Shown piece after piece: positions 5,607 through 5,940 of a DNA stretch of 5,940 nt. Each line of letters starts with the position of its first letter. Position 1 is the stretch's first letter. Below the pieces are notes generated by a model. It was not told where the DNA came from, ran no database searches, and saw nothing but the letters and a program-made list of their open reading frames with translations. Origin of the DNA: a bacterium (GTDB lineage Bacteria > Patescibacteriota > JABMPQ01 > JAQVVF01); the NCBI GenBank assembly GCA_030611905.1, contig JAUWOX010000067.1, positions 1-5,940 on the forward strand, written 5' to 3'. The position numbers were made by a program, and so were the translations under genes.

Positions 5607-5940
5607 AAGGAGAAGGTGATTTGAAATTGCAGGATTTGAGTTTGGAACAAGAAGAAACTGAAGGATTAAAATTCGATTCGGAAACAGAAATTTCAGAGAC
5701 TGATTGGCAGAGAGCGAAAGAACGATTAGAAAGTGATCGCCGGAATAATAGTTGGCGGTATTTTGCAAATCAAGCTATGAGTCTTAAAGTCCTTTTTCCA
5801 GATAGAACAGCAGAGCTTGATCTAGATTCAGCTTGGCAGGGAATGAAAGATGATCTAGAAAGTGATCGTCAGAATAATCAGTGGTGGGATTTTGCAATTC
5901 AAGCCATGCATCTTAAAATTCTTTTTCCAGAGAGAACAGC
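5579..5940 (+). CDS. Trp-rich 43-residue tandem-repeat protein, N-terminal part (3' end outside window)
   Basis: A frame of 120 codons is open to the right edge. I do not recognise the family. The first 42 residues are charged and low in complexity (DLSLEQEETEGLKFDSETE). From Trp43 there are tandem units of 43 residues: one full unit (Trp43-Ala85) and 35 residues of a second from Trp86. In the first 35 positions 23 are identical. Shared residues are WQ..K..LESDR.NN.W..FA.QAM.LK.LFP.RT. The spacing of Trp, Leu and Ala suggests two amphipathic helices per unit, as in helical-repeat (solenoid) scaffolds that bind partners. There is no signal peptide or membrane segment in the visible part, so it is probably cytosolic. 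The given start is the earliest possible, since TAG lies two codons upstream. TTG at 5621 has a much better ribosome site and would remove 14 residues. It is probably the original downstream neighbour of nudix. Confidence 0.75.
   Translation, partial: MGIRKHFEKKGEGDLKLQDLSLEQEETEGLKFDSETEISETDWQRAKERLESDRRNNSWRYFANQAMSLKVLFPDRTAELDLDSAWQGMKDDLESDRQNNQWWDFAIQAMHLKILFPERT
5608..5620 (+). promoter_or_regulatory. Strong ribosome binding site before TTG at 5621
   Basis: AGGAGAAGGTGAT lies directly before a TTG (5621) in frame with the repeat protein. AGGAG is eight bases from that codon. It shares 12 identical bases (AGAAGGTGATTT) with the methyltransferase site at 4815-4826. The ATG at 5579 has no such site, so TTG at 5621 is a serious candidate for the true start. 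With nudix in its original place, the site would lie just after the nudix TGA. Confidence 0.55.
5705..5940 (+). repeat. 129-bp tandem repeat within the coding region
   Basis: Unit 1 spans 5705-5833. Unit 2 begins at 5834 and is cut by the window edge after 107 bases. Over those 107 bases I count 85 identities. Several differences change amino acids at variable positions, such as Asn to Ile and Ser to His, while LESDR, NN and FP are kept. Further units beyond the window are likely. Confidence 0.8.

Noticed and set aside
5577..5768. Antisense open frame of 63 codons opposite the repeat-protein gene
   Set aside because: The + strand frame contains clear tandem protein repeats with codon-wise substitution, so the + strand is the coding one.
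1..5940. Alternative genetic code with TGA as Gly
   Set aside because: The nudix and glycosyltransferase frames end sensibly at TGA, and the intact genes have no in-frame TGA.
1..5940. CRISPR array, tRNA or rRNA genes, riboswitch
   Set aside because: No short regularly spaced repeats, cloverleaf sequence or conserved RNA motif was seen; the only long gene-free stretch is under 120 bases (5461-5578) and is accounted for by the epimerase remnant and repeat copy B.

Overview
The window is about 5.9 kb of AT-rich bacterial DNA with every recognisable gene on the + strand. A DUF4012 protein followed by a MurJ-type flippase, nearly zero-length gaps between genes, and NAD made by salvage all suggest a Candidate Phyla Radiation (Patescibacteria) genome, probably of the Parcubacteria group. 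This placement is inferred from gene content, not from a marker gene. TGA is used as a stop (nudix gene, glycosyltransferase remnant) and Trp is TGG, so the ordinary bacterial code fits and the Gly-recoded TGA of Gracilibacteria/Absconditabacteria does not.

Bases 2-4495 hold a compact operon: the 3' part of a DUF4012 cell-envelope gene, murJ (lipid II flippase), pncB (nicotinate phosphoribosyltransferase, NAD salvage) and a Nudix hydrolase. The gaps are 18, 2 and 1 bp. None of the three internal starts has a convincing Shine-Dalgarno site, which fits translational coupling.

Bases 4447-5606 are the unusual part. A 54-bp direct repeat (52 of 54 bases identical, 1106 bp apart) covers the 3' end of the nudix gene. 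One copy sits at the real end of that gene. The second lies 1.1 kb downstream, directly before the last gene. Between them is a segment that appears cut from a surface-polysaccharide or nucleotide-sugar cluster: the C-terminal tail of a GT4-type glycosyltransferase with no N-terminus, one intact class I SAM methyltransferase, and the first 33 codons of an RmlD/NAD-dependent epimerase-like gene that stops exactly at the second repeat. The simplest reading is an insertion that separated the nudix gene from its original downstream neighbour and left both outer genes of the incoming segment broken.

From 5579 (or from the TTG at 5621) to the end of the window is a further partial gene. It encodes a Trp-rich protein built of 43-residue tandem repeats, with one full unit and most of a second visible. 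I do not recognise its family. It was probably the gene immediately after nudix before the insertion.
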